From contig NZ_JARGYD010000006.1 of the NCBI RefSeq assembly GCF_029168315.1, positions 186,001 to 250,000 of the forward strand: a stretch of 64,000 nucleotides of DNA, in the 5' to 3' direction. The DNA is from Psychromarinibacter halotolerans. GTDB taxonomy: Bacteria; Pseudomonadota; Alphaproteobacteria; Rhodobacterales; Rhodobacteraceae. The translations under genes and the position numbers were made by a program. Below the pieces are notes generated by a model. That model saw only the letters and a list, made by a program, of their open reading frames with translations. It searched no databases and was not told where the DNA came from. Below, in pieces: positions 40,998 to 50,496 of the stretch; position 1 is the first letter of the stretch; the number at the start of each line of letters is the position of its first letter.

Positions 40998-42584
40998 ATG
41001 AAATTCGCCCGTATGCGGCGTGGCCTTGTCGCCTCCGCGATTTCGGCATTCGCCCTTGCTGCCCCGATGGCGGCGCCGGTGTCCGCGCAGAACCTCACGA
41101 TGCTGGTCCAACCCGAGCCGACCACGCTGCTGGCTCAGCTGAATACCTCAAGCTCGGTACAGATCGTCGCCACCAAGATCTTCGACGGTTTGTTCAACCT
41201 TGACGCCGACCTAGAGCTTCAGCCGGCACTGGCGCTGGGCTACGAGCTTAGCGACGATGGCCGCACCCTGACGCTGGAACTGCGCCCCGACGTGCGCTGG
41301 CACGATGGCGAGCCCTTCACCTCGGAAGACGTGCGGTACACCCTTATGGAGGTCATCAAGGAATTCCACCCGCGCGGCCGTTCCATCCTTGCCTCGCTGA
41401 CTGCGGTCGAGACGCCGGATGAACACACCGCGATCCTGCAATTCGCAGAGCCGACCCTGTACGCCCTGCGGTCGCTGACCGGCCCTGAAGCGCCGATCCT
41501 CCCGGCGCATATCTTCGCGGGCTCCGACGTGCGTGAGAACCCCGCCGGCAATGCGCCCATCGGCACCGGCCCGTTCAAGTTCGAGGAATGGGACCGCGGC
41601 AGCGCCATCATCCTGTCGGCGAACGAAGACTACTGGATGCCCGACGCGCCGAAGGTCGAGCGCCTGATCGTGCGCAACATCCCCGACCCGTCGACCCGTT
41701 CGATCGCGCTGGAGACCGGCGAGGTCGCGGTTGCGGGCATGAACCCGATCGCGCTGAGCGAACTGAACGCCGTGTCCGAGGTCGAAGGCGTCGAGGTCTC
41801 GACCGCCGGGTATGACGCTCTTGGCGGGATCATGTTCTTCGAGTTCAACACGCGGCTTGAGAAATTCGCGGACGTTCGTGTGCGTCAGGCGATTGCCCAC
41901 GCGCTGAACCGCCAGTTCATCGCCGACAACGTGTGGTTCGGTCTGGGGACGCCGGCGACCAGCCCGGTGCCGTCCTGGGTTGCGGAATTCCACAACGAGG
42001 CGCTTACGGGTTACGATTATGATCTGGAAGAGGCGACGCGTCTTCTGGACGAGGCGGGCCTGACGCCGGACGAAGACGGCTGGCGGCTGAGCTTTACCCA
42101 CGACGTGATGCCGTTCGACGAGAACTATCAGCGGCTTGCGCGCTACTTCAAACAGGCGCTGGCGCAGGTCGGCATCAACGTCGAGCTTCGCAACCAGGAC
42201 TTCCCGACGTGGCTAAGCCGCGTCTACACCGACTATGACTACGAGACGTCGGCCTACATCGTCTTCGCGGGTGTCGACCCGGCGATCGGCATCCAGCGTC
42301 TGATCTGGGGGGACAACATCCGCAGCGGCGTCGCCTTCTCGAACGCTTCGGGCTACGACGACGACACCGTGGACGGCTTGCTGGCCGACGCGGCGACGGC
42401 GCCGACCCAAGAAGAGCGCATCGCGATCTGGAACGACGTTCAGTCCAAGGTCATGGAAGATCTGCCGGTGCTGCCGCTGATCGACGTAAGCTATGCCACC
42501 ATCCACCAGGGCAACGTGTCCGGGATCGAGGATGACGGCTATGGCGTCTTCGGCTCGTTCGCGAACGTGTCGGTCGACGAGTAA
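40998..42584 (+). CDS. dppA: Peptide/opine-type ABC transporter substrate-binding protein
   Basis: SBP_bac_5-family receptor of 528 residues with signal peptide 1-30 (PMAAPVSAQ). Family features: LSDDGRTLTLELRPDVRWHD, PFTSEDVRYTL, GTGPFKFEEWDRG, and VRQAIAHALNRQ. Start ATG 40998 follows AGAAAGG; two longer starts lack ribosome sites. The family binds peptides, nickel complexes, sugars and other bulky solutes; here a sulfur-containing solute is suggested by context only. Confidence 0.88.
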   Translation: MKFARMRRGLVASAISAFALAAPMAAPVSAQNLTMLVQPEPTTLLAQLNTSSSVQIVATKIFDGLFNLDADLELQPALALGYELSDDGRTLTLELRPDVRWHDGEPFTSEDVRYTLMEVIKEFHPRGRSILASLTAVETPDEHTAILQFAEPTLYALRSLTGPEAPILPAHIFAGSDVRENPAGNAPIGTGPFKFEEWDRGSAIILSANEDYWMPDAPKVERLIVRNIPDPSTRSIALETGEVAVAGMNPIALSELNAVSEVEGVEVSTAGYDALGGIMFFEFNTRLEKFADVRVRQAIAHALNRQFIADNVWFGLGTPATSPVPSWVAEFHNEALTGYDYDLEEATRLLDEAGLTPDEDGWRLSFTHDVMPFDENYQRLARYFKQALAQVGINVELRNQDFPTWLSRVYTDYDYETSAYIVFAGVDPAIGIQRLIWGDNIRSGVAFSNASGYDDDTVDGLLADAATAPTQEERIAIWNDVQSKVMEDLPVLPLIDVSYATIHQGNVSGIEDDGYGVFGSFANVSVDE

Positions 42585-42598
42585 GGACCCCCTGAAGA

Positions 42599-43576
42599 AT
42601 GCGTAGTTTCCTGCCCTTTATCCTTCGCCGATTGGCCCGAGCGATCCTGGTGGTCCTTGCGGTGGCGGTGATCAACTTTGTCATCATCCAGTCCGCGCCG
42701 GGCGACGCTGCCTCGGTTCTTGCGGGGGAGGCCGGGGCAGGGGACACGCAGTATGTCGAGGACCTGAGAGAACAACTGGGACTCGACCGGCCGTTTCACG
42801 TTCAGCTGGGGCGCTACATGTCGTCCCTGCTGACCGGCGATCTCGGCTATTCCATGCGGCACAACATGCCGGTCGTCGACCTGATCATGGACCGGCTGCC
42901 CGCGACGATCCTGCTGGTTGTCGTCAGTATTCTGTTCGCCACCGTGGTCGGCTCGCTCATGGGCCTGCTGGCGGGCTTCAACCGGGGCAAGTGGCCGGAC
43001 ATGGTCGTCTCGGTGCTTGCGCTGATCGGCTATGCCACGCCGCTGTTTTGGCTGGGCCTGATGCTGGTGATGATCTTCAGCCTGAACCTTCGTCTGCTGC
43101 CAAGCAGCGGCATGGCGACGGTCGGGGCGGGCGGCAACGCGTGGGATCACGCGCTGGACGTCGGTCGCCATCTGATCATGCCGGCCACGACGCTGGGCCT
43201 GTTTTACCTGGCAACCTACGCCCGGATCGTCCGCGCCTCGACGCTGGACATCCTTGGCATGGACTATGTGAAGGTGGCGATCTCGAAAGGGGCCTCGCGC
43301 CTGCGGATCGCGATCTTCCACGTGATGCGCAACGCGATGCTGCCGGTGCTGACGATCTTCGGCGTCCAGTTTGCAACCGCGCTTGGCGGGGCCGTGGTGA
43401 TCGAGGTCGTCTTCGGCTGGCCCGGTATCGGACGGCTGGCGCAGGAGGCGCTGCTGCAACGCGACGTGAACCTGCTGCTGGGTGTGCTGTTCTTCTCCGC
43501 CATCCTCGTTTCGCTCGTCAACCTGATCGTTGACATCCTTTATACCGTCGTCGACCCGCGGATCACGCTGCAATGA
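42599..43576 (+). CDS. dppB: Dpp/Opp-type ABC transporter permease 1
   Basis: 325 residues, six helices. The N-terminal FILRRLARAILVVLAVAVIN and the EAA-loop region ASTLDILGMDYVKVAISKGA are diagnostic of DppB. The start lies 14 bases past dppA and the stop overlaps dppC by 4 bases. Confidence 0.95.
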   Translation: MRSFLPFILRRLARAILVVLAVAVINFVIIQSAPGDAASVLAGEAGAGDTQYVEDLREQLGLDRPFHVQLGRYMSSLLTGDLGYSMRHNMPVVDLIMDRLPATILLVVVSILFATVVGSLMGLLAGFNRGKWPDMVVSVLALIGYATPLFWLGLMLVMIFSLNLRLLPSSGMATVGAGGNAWDHALDVGRHLIMPATTLGLFYLATYARIVRASTLDILGMDYVKVAISKGASRLRIAIFHVMRNAMLPVLTIFGVQFATALGGAVVIEVVFGWPGIGRLAQEALLQRDVNLLLGVLFFSAILVSLVNLIVDILYTVVDPRITLQ

Positions 43577-44406
43577 CCCAGTCAAATTCCAAACCCCGTC
43601 GGCGGATCAAGCCGCTGACGATTTTCGGGATCCTCGGGATTGCCCTTGTCGCCTTCGCGATCGTGGGCCCCTGGATCTATCCGCAGGACCCTTGGGCAAT
43701 GGCGGGTGCGCCGTTCGTCTGGCCCTTCACCAGCACCGACCACATCTTCGGCACTGACAGTCTAGGGCGCGACGTGGCGGCCGGGCTGCTGTACGGCGCA
43801 CGTTTGTCGCTGCTGATCAGCAGCGTGGCCGCGGGCACGGCCCTGACCATCGGGGTGCTGGTCGGCGCGATCGCGGGCTACTATCGCGGATGGGTCGATG
43901 ACGTCCTGATGCGCCTGACGGACACGCTGCAGACGACACCCTCGTTCCTGATGATGATCGTGCTTGTCGCCGTATTCGGATCGACCGTGGGGGTGCTGAT
44001 CGTGGCCATCGGCATCGTGTCGTGGCCGCCGGTCGCGCGCCTGACCCGGGCCGAGTTCCTGACCCTGCGCGAACGCGATTACGTCAACGCGGCACGGCTG
44101 CTGAAGAAAAGCGATCTGCACATCATCCTGCGCGAGATCCTTCCCAACGCGCTGCCGCCGATCCTTGTCATGGTGTCGATCCTCGTCGCCAACGGCATCC
44201 TGAGCGAGGCGGCCCTGTCCTTCCTTGGTCTGGGCGATCCCAACGCGACCTCGCTGGGGTCCATGATCGGCACCGGGCGCGAGTCGATGCGCAGTGCTTG
44301 GTACCTCGTGGCGGTGCCCGGCTCGATGATCATCCTGATCGTTGTCGTCGTGAACATTCTGGGCGACCTGCTGAACGATCGCCTCAACCCGAGAGGCCGC
44401 CAATGA
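43573..44406 (+). CDS. dppC: Dpp/Opp-type ABC transporter permease 2
   Basis: 277 residues. Characteristic segments are HIFGTDSLGRDVAAGLLYGARLSL early on, the EAA loop TLRERDYVNAARLLKKSD, and LSFLGLGDPNATSLGSMI. It pairs with DppB to form the channel. ATGA overlaps at both ends. Confidence 0.95.
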   Translation: MTQSNSKPRRRIKPLTIFGILGIALVAFAIVGPWIYPQDPWAMAGAPFVWPFTSTDHIFGTDSLGRDVAAGLLYGARLSLLISSVAAGTALTIGVLVGAIAGYYRGWVDDVLMRLTDTLQTTPSFLMMIVLVAVFGSTVGVLIVAIGIVSWPPVARLTRAEFLTLRERDYVNAARLLKKSDLHIILREILPNALPPILVMVSILVANGILSEAALSFLGLGDPNATSLGSMIGTGRESMRSAWYLVAVPGSMIILIVVVVNILGDLLNDRLNPRGRQ

Positions 44407-45419
44407 CCGTGGCAACCAATACCGAAACGGCACTGCGGATCGAGGATCTGACGGTGTCGCTGAACCGGCCTGACGGCACGCGCGTGCCCGTGGTCGAGGG
44501 CGTGTCCCTGTCGCTGTCGCGGGGCGAGGTGATGGGCCTTGTCGGTGAAAGCGGCTGCGGCAAGTCGGTGACCGCTCAGGCCGTCATGGGCGTGCTGAGC
44601 GGCAACATGCAGATCACGGGCGGCCGCATCTGGCTTGGCGACAAAGAGATGACGGCGATGCCCGAACGGGCCCTGCGCCAGCTGCGCGGTCGTGACATCG
44701 CGATGATCTTTCAGGATCCGATGAGTTCGCTGAACCCGCTGATCACCATCGGCAAGCAGATCGCCGAAACGCTGATCATCCACGGGATCGCGAACCGCAG
44801 GACCGCCCGCGCGCGGGCATTGGACCTGCTGAAGCTGGTTCGCATCCCGTCGCCCGAAGCACGGATGGACGAATTCCCTCATCGCCTGTCGGGCGGGATG
44901 CGGCAGCGAGTGATGATCGCCATCGCGCTTGCCTGCGACCCGGCCGTTCTGATCGCCGACGAACCGACAACGGCGCTTGATGTGACCATCCAGCGCCAGA
45001 TTCTAAGCCTTTTGGGCGAGTTACAGGACAAACTTGGCGTCGCCGTTCTGATGATCACGCATGATTTCGGGGTCGTCCGAGAATTCGCCGACAGCGTGAC
45101 GGTGATGTATGCGGGCAAGGTCGTCGAGCAGGCGGCAAGCGACCGGTTGTTCGCGGACCCGCGCCACCCCTATTCGCGCAAGCTGCTGGCGGCGATGCCG
45201 CATTTCTCGCGCGAGGTTACGGACGCCGACCGTGCGCGGCTGGTGGAAATCCCGGGCATCGTGCCGCCCATCGGACAACGGCCTGCGGGCTGCAATTTCA
45301 ATCCGCGCTGCGACCGCGCCACCGAACTGTGCGGCACACGCGAGCCCGTCACCGAACCCTGCGGTCCGTCCCACACCGTCGCCTGTTTCCATCACGGAGA
45401 ACCCGATGCAGCCCACTGA
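44403..45419 (+). CDS. dppD: Dpp/Opp-type ABC transporter ATPase 1
   Basis: 338 residues. Walker A GESGCGKSVT, Q-loop IFQDPMSSLNPL, signature LSGGMRQR, Walker B LIADEPTTALD, and the oligopeptide-ATPase C-terminal motif with cysteines RPAGCNFNPRCDRATELC. ATG 44403 overlaps the dppC stop. Confidence 0.95.
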   Translation: MTVATNTETALRIEDLTVSLNRPDGTRVPVVEGVSLSLSRGEVMGLVGESGCGKSVTAQAVMGVLSGNMQITGGRIWLGDKEMTAMPERALRQLRGRDIAMIFQDPMSSLNPLITIGKQIAETLIIHGIANRRTARARALDLLKLVRIPSPEARMDEFPHRLSGGMRQRVMIAIALACDPAVLIADEPTTALDVTIQRQILSLLGELQDKLGVAVLMITHDFGVVREFADSVTVMYAGKVVEQAASDRLFADPRHPYSRKLLAAMPHFSREVTDADRARLVEIPGIVPPIGQRPAGCNFNPRCDRATELCGTREPVTEPCGPSHTVACFHHGEPDAAH

Positions 45420-46338
45420 CATCGTTCTGAAGGCCGACCGCGTTGGCGTTACCTATGGCAGCGGGCACAAGGCTGTTCATGCGGTTCACGAGGTTTCGCT
45501 GGAACTCAAACGGGGCGAGACCCTTGCCATCGTCGGAGAGTCCGGCTGCGGCAAGTCCAGCCTCGCGCGTGCTTTGGTCGGGCTGACCGACCCCACAAGC
45601 GGCGCGATCACCTTTCCGGCCGATACCGGAACCGCGCCGGACGGCACCCGCATCCAGATGGTGTTTCAGGACCCGTTCTCGTCCTTCAACCCGCGAAAGC
45701 GCATTCGCCGCTCGATCGCCGACGCGCTGGCGCTGCTGGACAAGTCCGAGGCTGAAAAGATCGCGTTCCGCGACCACCTGCTGGAAAAGGTCGGCTTCGG
45801 CCCCGAAGTGCTGGACCGGTTCCCGCACGAATTTTCGGGCGGTCAACGACAGCGGTTGGGGATCGTGCGGGCATTGGCGACCGGCGCGCGGATCATCGTG
45901 TTCGACGAACCCGTTTCGGCTTTGGATGTCTCGGTTCAGGCGCAGATCCTGAACATGATCGCGGACATGCAGGCCGAGCTTGGTCTGTCCTATGTCTTCA
46001 TCTCTCACGACCTTGCGGTCGTGAAGCACATCGCTGACCGTATCGCGATCATGTACCTTGGCCGCGTTGTGGAAGAGGGCGCGCGCGCCAGCTTCTGGTC
46101 CGACAGTTCGCACCCCTATTCGCAGATCCTGATGGACGCGGTTCCGGGGGCCGAGCAGACGCCAGAGCCGGAAGGCGGCGCACCCGTGGTGGACGCAAGC
46201 GAGGTGACCGCGATGGCGCCGCCGCCGGGCTGCGTATTCCACCCGCGCTGTGCGCTGCGAAAGCCCGTCTGCGAGACGAAAGTCCCCGTGCTGCGCGATG
46301 AAGCGGATGACCGCCGCATCGCCTGCCACCTGTTCTGA
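45406..46338 (+). CDS. dppF: Dpp/Opp-type ABC transporter ATPase 2
   Basis: 310 residues. Walker A GESGCGKSSLA, Q-loop VFQDPFSSFNPRKRI, signature FSGGQRQRLG, Walker B IIVFDEPVSALDVS, and C-terminal PPGCVFHPRCALRKPVC. Start ATG 45406 (GGAGA upstream) overlaps dppD by 14 bases. Confidence 0.95.
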   Translation: MQPTDIVLKADRVGVTYGSGHKAVHAVHEVSLELKRGETLAIVGESGCGKSSLARALVGLTDPTSGAITFPADTGTAPDGTRIQMVFQDPFSSFNPRKRIRRSIADALALLDKSEAEKIAFRDHLLEKVGFGPEVLDRFPHEFSGGQRQRLGIVRALATGARIIVFDEPVSALDVSVQAQILNMIADMQAELGLSYVFISHDLAVVKHIADRIAIMYLGRVVEEGARASFWSDSSHPYSQILMDAVPGAEQTPEPEGGAPVVDASEVTAMAPPPGCVFHPRCALRKPVCETKVPVLRDEADDRRIACHLF

Positions 46339-46428
46339 ACCCATCCCCCGACGCAGGCCGCGACGCTTCCGCCACAGCGCGAAGCCCTTCGATGACGCGG
46401 CCATCTTCCTAGAGGACACCACCTTTTC

Positions 46429-48111
46429 ATGGCCCCGACGCATACCCGGATCCGCCGCGCCTTTGTAACCATCGACGACCGCCAGGTTCATTACCGCCAC
46501 GCCGGGGAAGGCCCCGTTGTGATCGTGATCGGCCAGTCGCCCACGTCGGCGCGGATGCTGGACAAGCAGACCGCCGCCTTCGCCGAAGCAGGGTTCACCG
46601 CCATTGCGCTTGATGCGCCGGGGCTTGGCCGGTCCACGCCGCACAACACGCCGCGCCCGGATGTCAGCGATCAAGCCATCGGACTGGCGCGGATGCTGGA
46701 TGCGCTGGGGGTCGACAAGGTGGGGCTGTACGGCTCGCACTCGGGCGCCTCGATTGCGTTGGAATTCTCTCGCCTCTACCCGGACCGGTCGGCCATCGCG
46801 CTGATGGACGGGCTTCCGATCTATAACGATCTTGAGCGCAACCTGCGCCTTAGCACCTATTTTCCCGAGTACGAGACGACGTGGGACGGTCTGCACCTGA
46901 TGTGGCTGTGGTATCGGTATCGCGAGCAGAACGTGTTCTGGCCGTGGAACATTCGCGGTCGCGGGGCGCGGGGGCCGGTCGACATTCCGTCGCCGCGCAA
47001 GCTGCATGACGGGGTGGTGGACATCCTAGAGGTCGGCAACGGCTATATCCCGCCATACGCCGCCGTCTTCCGCTACCGGGCCGAGGACGCGATCCCGCAC
47101 CTGTCCACGCCGGCGCATTTTCTGGCGTATCCGGACGACTCTCTGCTGCCCGCGCTTCGGCACCTGCCAAACCTGCCGGACTGCTGCCATCTGACCGAGA
47201 TGCCGCTCGACAAGACGAAGGGCATCGAGAAGGAAATCGAGCTTTTGCGCAGCGTTCCCGCGTGGGGCGCATCCGAGATCCGGCACGGCGCCGCACCGCG
47301 CCGCAATGGCAGCGCGCTGGACTATGTCGACGTGGCCGGTGGCCAGCTTGCGGTGGCGCGCTGGGGGATCGGCAAGGGCCGCCCGCTGGTCATTTTGCCG
47401 CCGGCGCCCGGGTCGGTCACGCAGCTTGGCACCTTGCCCGAGTATCTGGGCGAAGAGCGCGAGGTGATCGCCATCGACCTGCCCGGATGCGGGGACTCTG
47501 ACGTGCTCGAAGGCACGCCCGTGACCGTCGAAGCCTTCGCGGAACAGGTCGCGGCCGCTTTGGATCAGCTCGTTGACGGTCCGGTGGACATCTACGCCCG
47601 CGACGGGGCCGCCGCCGTCGCCTTGGACCTGCGCAGGCAGGCCCCGGACCGGGTGCGGCGCCTGCTGATCGACAACGTGCCCGCCGTCGCGCCCGCAGAG
47701 CGCGACGAGATCGCGGAGGCCTATGCCGAGCCAATCACGCTGGACTGGGACGGCGCGCATCTTGTGCGCCTGTGGCACGCGACGCGCGACAAGGAACTGT
47801 ATTGGCCGTGGTACAACCGAACCATCGACGGCGTGCGCTATGAGAACGACCCGCAGATCGACCCGCATCAATTGACGGTCGAGGTGAACGCGTATCTCAA
47901 GAACTTCGAAAGCTACGCGCCGACGTGGAAGGCGATCTTGCAGTACCCGGTCTATGAAGCTTTGGCAGAGCCGAGTGACGACATCGTCGTCTGTGCGGAC
48001 GAGGATGGGCGATATGCCCACCTTGCCCGGGCTGTCGCCGGAGATCGGTTTCGGGACATGCCCTTGGGCGTTCTGGCCAGAAGCGGGGAAATCCTGAAAC
48101 TGCTGGACTAA
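46429..48111 (+). CDS. Tandem alpha/beta-hydrolase; second domain lacks the nucleophile
   Basis: 560 residues made of two homologous alpha/beta-hydrolase domains (about 1-280 and 300-560). Both share a lid-type pattern: WDGLHLMWLWYRYREQNVFW in the first and WDGAHLVRLWHATRDKELYW in the second, each followed by a PW pair. The first has a nucleophile elbow YGSHSGA with Ser105. In the second the aligned stretch is YARDGAA and the serine is replaced by Gly393. One half is probably catalytic and the other structural or regulatory. It lies 90 bp after dppF and may act on the imported compound. Confidence 0.82.
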   Translation: MAPTHTRIRRAFVTIDDRQVHYRHAGEGPVVIVIGQSPTSARMLDKQTAAFAEAGFTAIALDAPGLGRSTPHNTPRPDVSDQAIGLARMLDALGVDKVGLYGSHSGASIALEFSRLYPDRSAIALMDGLPIYNDLERNLRLSTYFPEYETTWDGLHLMWLWYRYREQNVFWPWNIRGRGARGPVDIPSPRKLHDGVVDILEVGNGYIPPYAAVFRYRAEDAIPHLSTPAHFLAYPDDSLLPALRHLPNLPDCCHLTEMPLDKTKGIEKEIELLRSVPAWGASEIRHGAAPRRNGSALDYVDVAGGQLAVARWGIGKGRPLVILPPAPGSVTQLGTLPEYLGEEREVIAIDLPGCGDSDVLEGTPVTVEAFAEQVAAALDQLVDGPVDIYARDGAAAVALDLRRQAPDRVRRLLIDNVPAVAPAERDEIAEAYAEPITLDWDGAHLVRLWHATRDKELYWPWYNRTIDGVRYENDPQIDPHQLTVEVNAYLKNFESYAPTWKAILQYPVYEALAEPSDDIVVCADEDGRYAHLARAVAGDRFRDMPLGVLARSGEILKLLD

Positions 48112-48147
48112 GCGTCGTCGCGTCCGGGCCTGGCGGCCTGTCGGCCG

Positions 48148-49296
48148 TCAGCGGTACTTGCTGACGAGGCCGGTGAACGTCGAGGGATTGAAGATCTCGT
48201 GCACGGGCAGGGCGGCGGCGCCAAGTTGGGGCAGCTGGTCCTGTTCGGCGCGTAGGATCTGCGGCGGCGTGACGAAGTAGTCCTCGCCAAGGTTCTCGGC
48301 CGACATGACCCGATCCAGCATGTTGCCGATCAGGGCAGGGTGCAGGGTGCCGCCCACGACAATCGCGTCGGGCGCGAAGGTCCGTGCGATCACCAGACAC
48401 AGCCACCGCAGTTGATCCGCGGCGCGCTCGCACCAATCGGTGACGACGGGCAGCGCAAGATGGCTGTCGTCGAGGTCGCTCAGCCGGTCAAGCGACACGC
48501 CGTTGGAGGCAAGAACGTCGAGAAGATCCTGCCCCGAGGGGCGGGGCTGCGACTTGGGGAACAGGCCGCCCCATTCCGCCGCAAGGTTGTTGCGCCCGAG
48601 ATAGGGCTGCTGGTCGACGATGGCCGCGCCGCCGATGCCGTAGGACAGCCAGATGTGGCAGAAGTTGCTGAAGTTGCGGCAGGCGCCATGATACAGCTCG
48701 GCCATGCAGGCGGCCTTGGCGTCGTTCATGTGGTGGACCGGCATCCCGAAATAGGGCGTCAGGTCGCGCCGCACGTTGACGCGCGGCCAGTCACGGAACT
48801 GACGGATGCGCAGCACCTGCGTCGGGTCGGCGCTGTATTGGCCGGGATAGCTGACACCGCACCCGGCGATGCGCGCGCGGTCGATCCCCGTCTTTTCGAC
48901 CAGACGGTTCACGCTTTCACCCGCCTCGGTCATCAGGCGCACGAAGGATCGGTCGGGGACCGGCGCCTCTTCGACCGCCAGCGCCTTGCCGCTTAGATCG
49001 CTTATGCAGGTCATGATGCGGTCGGGGTCGATGTAGACGCCCGCGCTGAACACACCGTCCGGCGCGATGCTAAGCAGTTTCGCAGGATACCCTTTCTGCC
49101 CCTCGCGGGATGGGTCCGGCTCTTCCTTCAGAAGGCCCTCGGCGACCAGCGGCCCGGTCAGGCGCGTCACGGTGGACGGCTTGATTTCAAGCCGCCGCGC
49201 AAGGTCCGCGCGCGACTGCGGGCCCTGCGTCCGGATCGCGGAAATGATCCGTCGGCCGTTGTAGGTCAGCCTGAAAAGGTCGCTCGCTCCGTCCAT
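48148..49296 (-). CDS. ROK-family transcriptional regulator
   Basis: 382 residues. The N-terminal winged helix (about 12-65; SRADLARRLEIKPSTVTRLT) is followed by a ROK sugar-kinase-like domain (ISDLSGKALAVEEAPVP, IAGCGVSYPGQYS, GGAAIVDQQPYLGRNNLAAE, DAIVVGGTLHP). ROK repressors usually respond to sugars or sugar phosphates. It diverges from the ABC transporter at 49.4-53.2 kb, which it probably controls. Confidence 0.9.
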   Translation of the reverse strand: MDGASDLFRLTYNGRRIISAIRTQGPQSRADLARRLEIKPSTVTRLTGPLVAEGLLKEEPDPSREGQKGYPAKLLSIAPDGVFSAGVYIDPDRIMTCISDLSGKALAVEEAPVPDRSFVRLMTEAGESVNRLVEKTGIDRARIAGCGVSYPGQYSADPTQVLRIRQFRDWPRVNVRRDLTPYFGMPVHHMNDAKAACMAELYHGACRNFSNFCHIWLSYGIGGAAIVDQQPYLGRNNLAAEWGGLFPKSQPRPSGQDLLDVLASNGVSLDRLSDLDDSHLALPVVTDWCERAADQLRWLCLVIARTFAPDAIVVGGTLHPALIGNMLDRVMSAENLGEDYFVTPPQILRAEQDQLPQLGAAALPVHEIFNPSTFTGLVSKYR

Positions 49297-49452
49297 CTTT
49301 GAAAGCTGTAACCAGAGCCGCGTTTGTCGGGAAGCGCAAAATTTTTGTTGACTTGGGTTTTGTTCTGGATTGCAAATTAATCAGACGCAGCGACACCTGC
49401 GCAGACAAAATACGCGGGGCCCACCCGCGCAGACCCCAACCGGAGGATAAAA

Positions 49453-50427
49453 ATGACCCTGAAATCCACGATGTTCGCCTCGGCCCTCGCGCTGTGCGCC
49501 ACCGGCGCGCTGGCCGATACCGTCACCGTCTACACCGCCGCCCCGCAGAACCTGATCGACGCGCTGGTGCCGATGTTCGAGGAAGCCACCGGCAATGACG
49601 TCGAAATCATCAAGGCCGGCTCGGGCGAGCTGCTGAACCGCCTGAGCGCGGAATCCGACGCGCCGCAGGGCGACGTGCTGTGGAGCGTCGACGGCACCGC
49701 CGTGGACTTCAACCCCGCGCTGTTCGAAGCCTACGAGGCGACCGGGTCCGAGAACCTTGCCGATGGCATGAAGCAAAGCGACCTGTGGACGCCCTTCACC
49801 GCCGTCGTCATGGCCTTCATCGTCAACGAATCAGAACTTGACGGCAAGCCCGTGCCGGACAGCTGGGCCGCGCTGGCCGATCCGCAGTACGACGACATGA
49901 TCTCGTCCGCCCGCGCCGACGCGTCGGGTTCGGCCTACATCCAGTACGCCACCGTCCTTCAGGCCTTCGGGTCGGAAGAGGAAGGCATGGAGATGTACAA
50001 GGCCATGCTGGGCAACTTCGTCCTGTCGGAAAGCTCGGGCGCCGTGCCGCGCTTCGTCAACGACGGCGAACTGGCCATCGGCGTGACGCTGGAAGACGCC
50101 GCGCTGCGCTATGTCGAAGGCGGCGGCCCGGTCGAGATCGTGTATCCCTCGGAAGGCACCGCGATCGCCCCCGACGCGATGGCGCTGGTCGCTGGCGCGC
50201 CGAACGCGGACGGCGGCAAGGCCTTCATCGACTACATGCTGTCGGAAGAGGCGCAGGCCACCATCGCAGAGCAGGGCCGTCGCCCGGTCCGCTCGGACGT
50301 GGCGTCGAAAGACGCGCTGGCGCCTCTCGATGAGGTGAACTCGGTCGGGTACGACGGCGCATGGGCCGCGGACAACCGCGAGCGGCTGGTCGAGGAATGG
50401 AAGGACATGGTTCTCGACGTTCAATAA
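49453..50427 (+). CDS. ABC transporter substrate-binding protein, iron/AEP/sugar-phosphate type
   Basis: 324 residues with signal peptide 1-21 (ATGALA). Type 2 binding-protein features: DTVTVYTAAPQNLIDALVP, GSGELLNRLSAESDAPQGDV, YPSEGTAIAPDAMALVAGA. The tyrosines that bind Fe3+ in FbpA are not obvious. An organic phosphate, phosphonate or small sugar is as likely, especially next to a ROK regulator. Confidence 0.85.
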   Translation: MTLKSTMFASALALCATGALADTVTVYTAAPQNLIDALVPMFEEATGNDVEIIKAGSGELLNRLSAESDAPQGDVLWSVDGTAVDFNPALFEAYEATGSENLADGMKQSDLWTPFTAVVMAFIVNESELDGKPVPDSWAALADPQYDDMISSARADASGSAYIQYATVLQAFGSEEEGMEMYKAMLGNFVLSESSGAVPRFVNDGELAIGVTLEDAALRYVEGGGPVEIVYPSEGTAIAPDAMALVAGAPNADGGKAFIDYMLSEEAQATIAEQGRRPVRSDVASKDALAPLDEVNSVGYDGAWAADNRERLVEEWKDMVLDVQ

Positions 50428-50435
50428 GACATAGG

Positions 50436-50459
50436 CCGGGCGCGCGGTGGCGCGCCCGG
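50436..50459 (+). terminator. Strong hairpin after the binding-protein gene
   Basis: CCGGGCGCGC-GGTG-GCGCGCCCGG, a perfect 10-bp stem with a 4-base loop, 8 bp after the stop. No T-tract. Probably a 3'-stabilising or attenuating structure that favours binding-protein mRNA. Confidence 0.6.
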
Positions 50460-50496
50460 AGCCTCCTCGAATTTACCCAAGTCAGATAGGTACCCC

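Noticed and set aside
38209..41049. A 946-residue protein read leftward through the FAD gene and sulfurtransferase
   Set aside because: Only the last 296 residues are protein-like (rhodanese). The rest is the antisense shadow of the FAD oxidoreductase.
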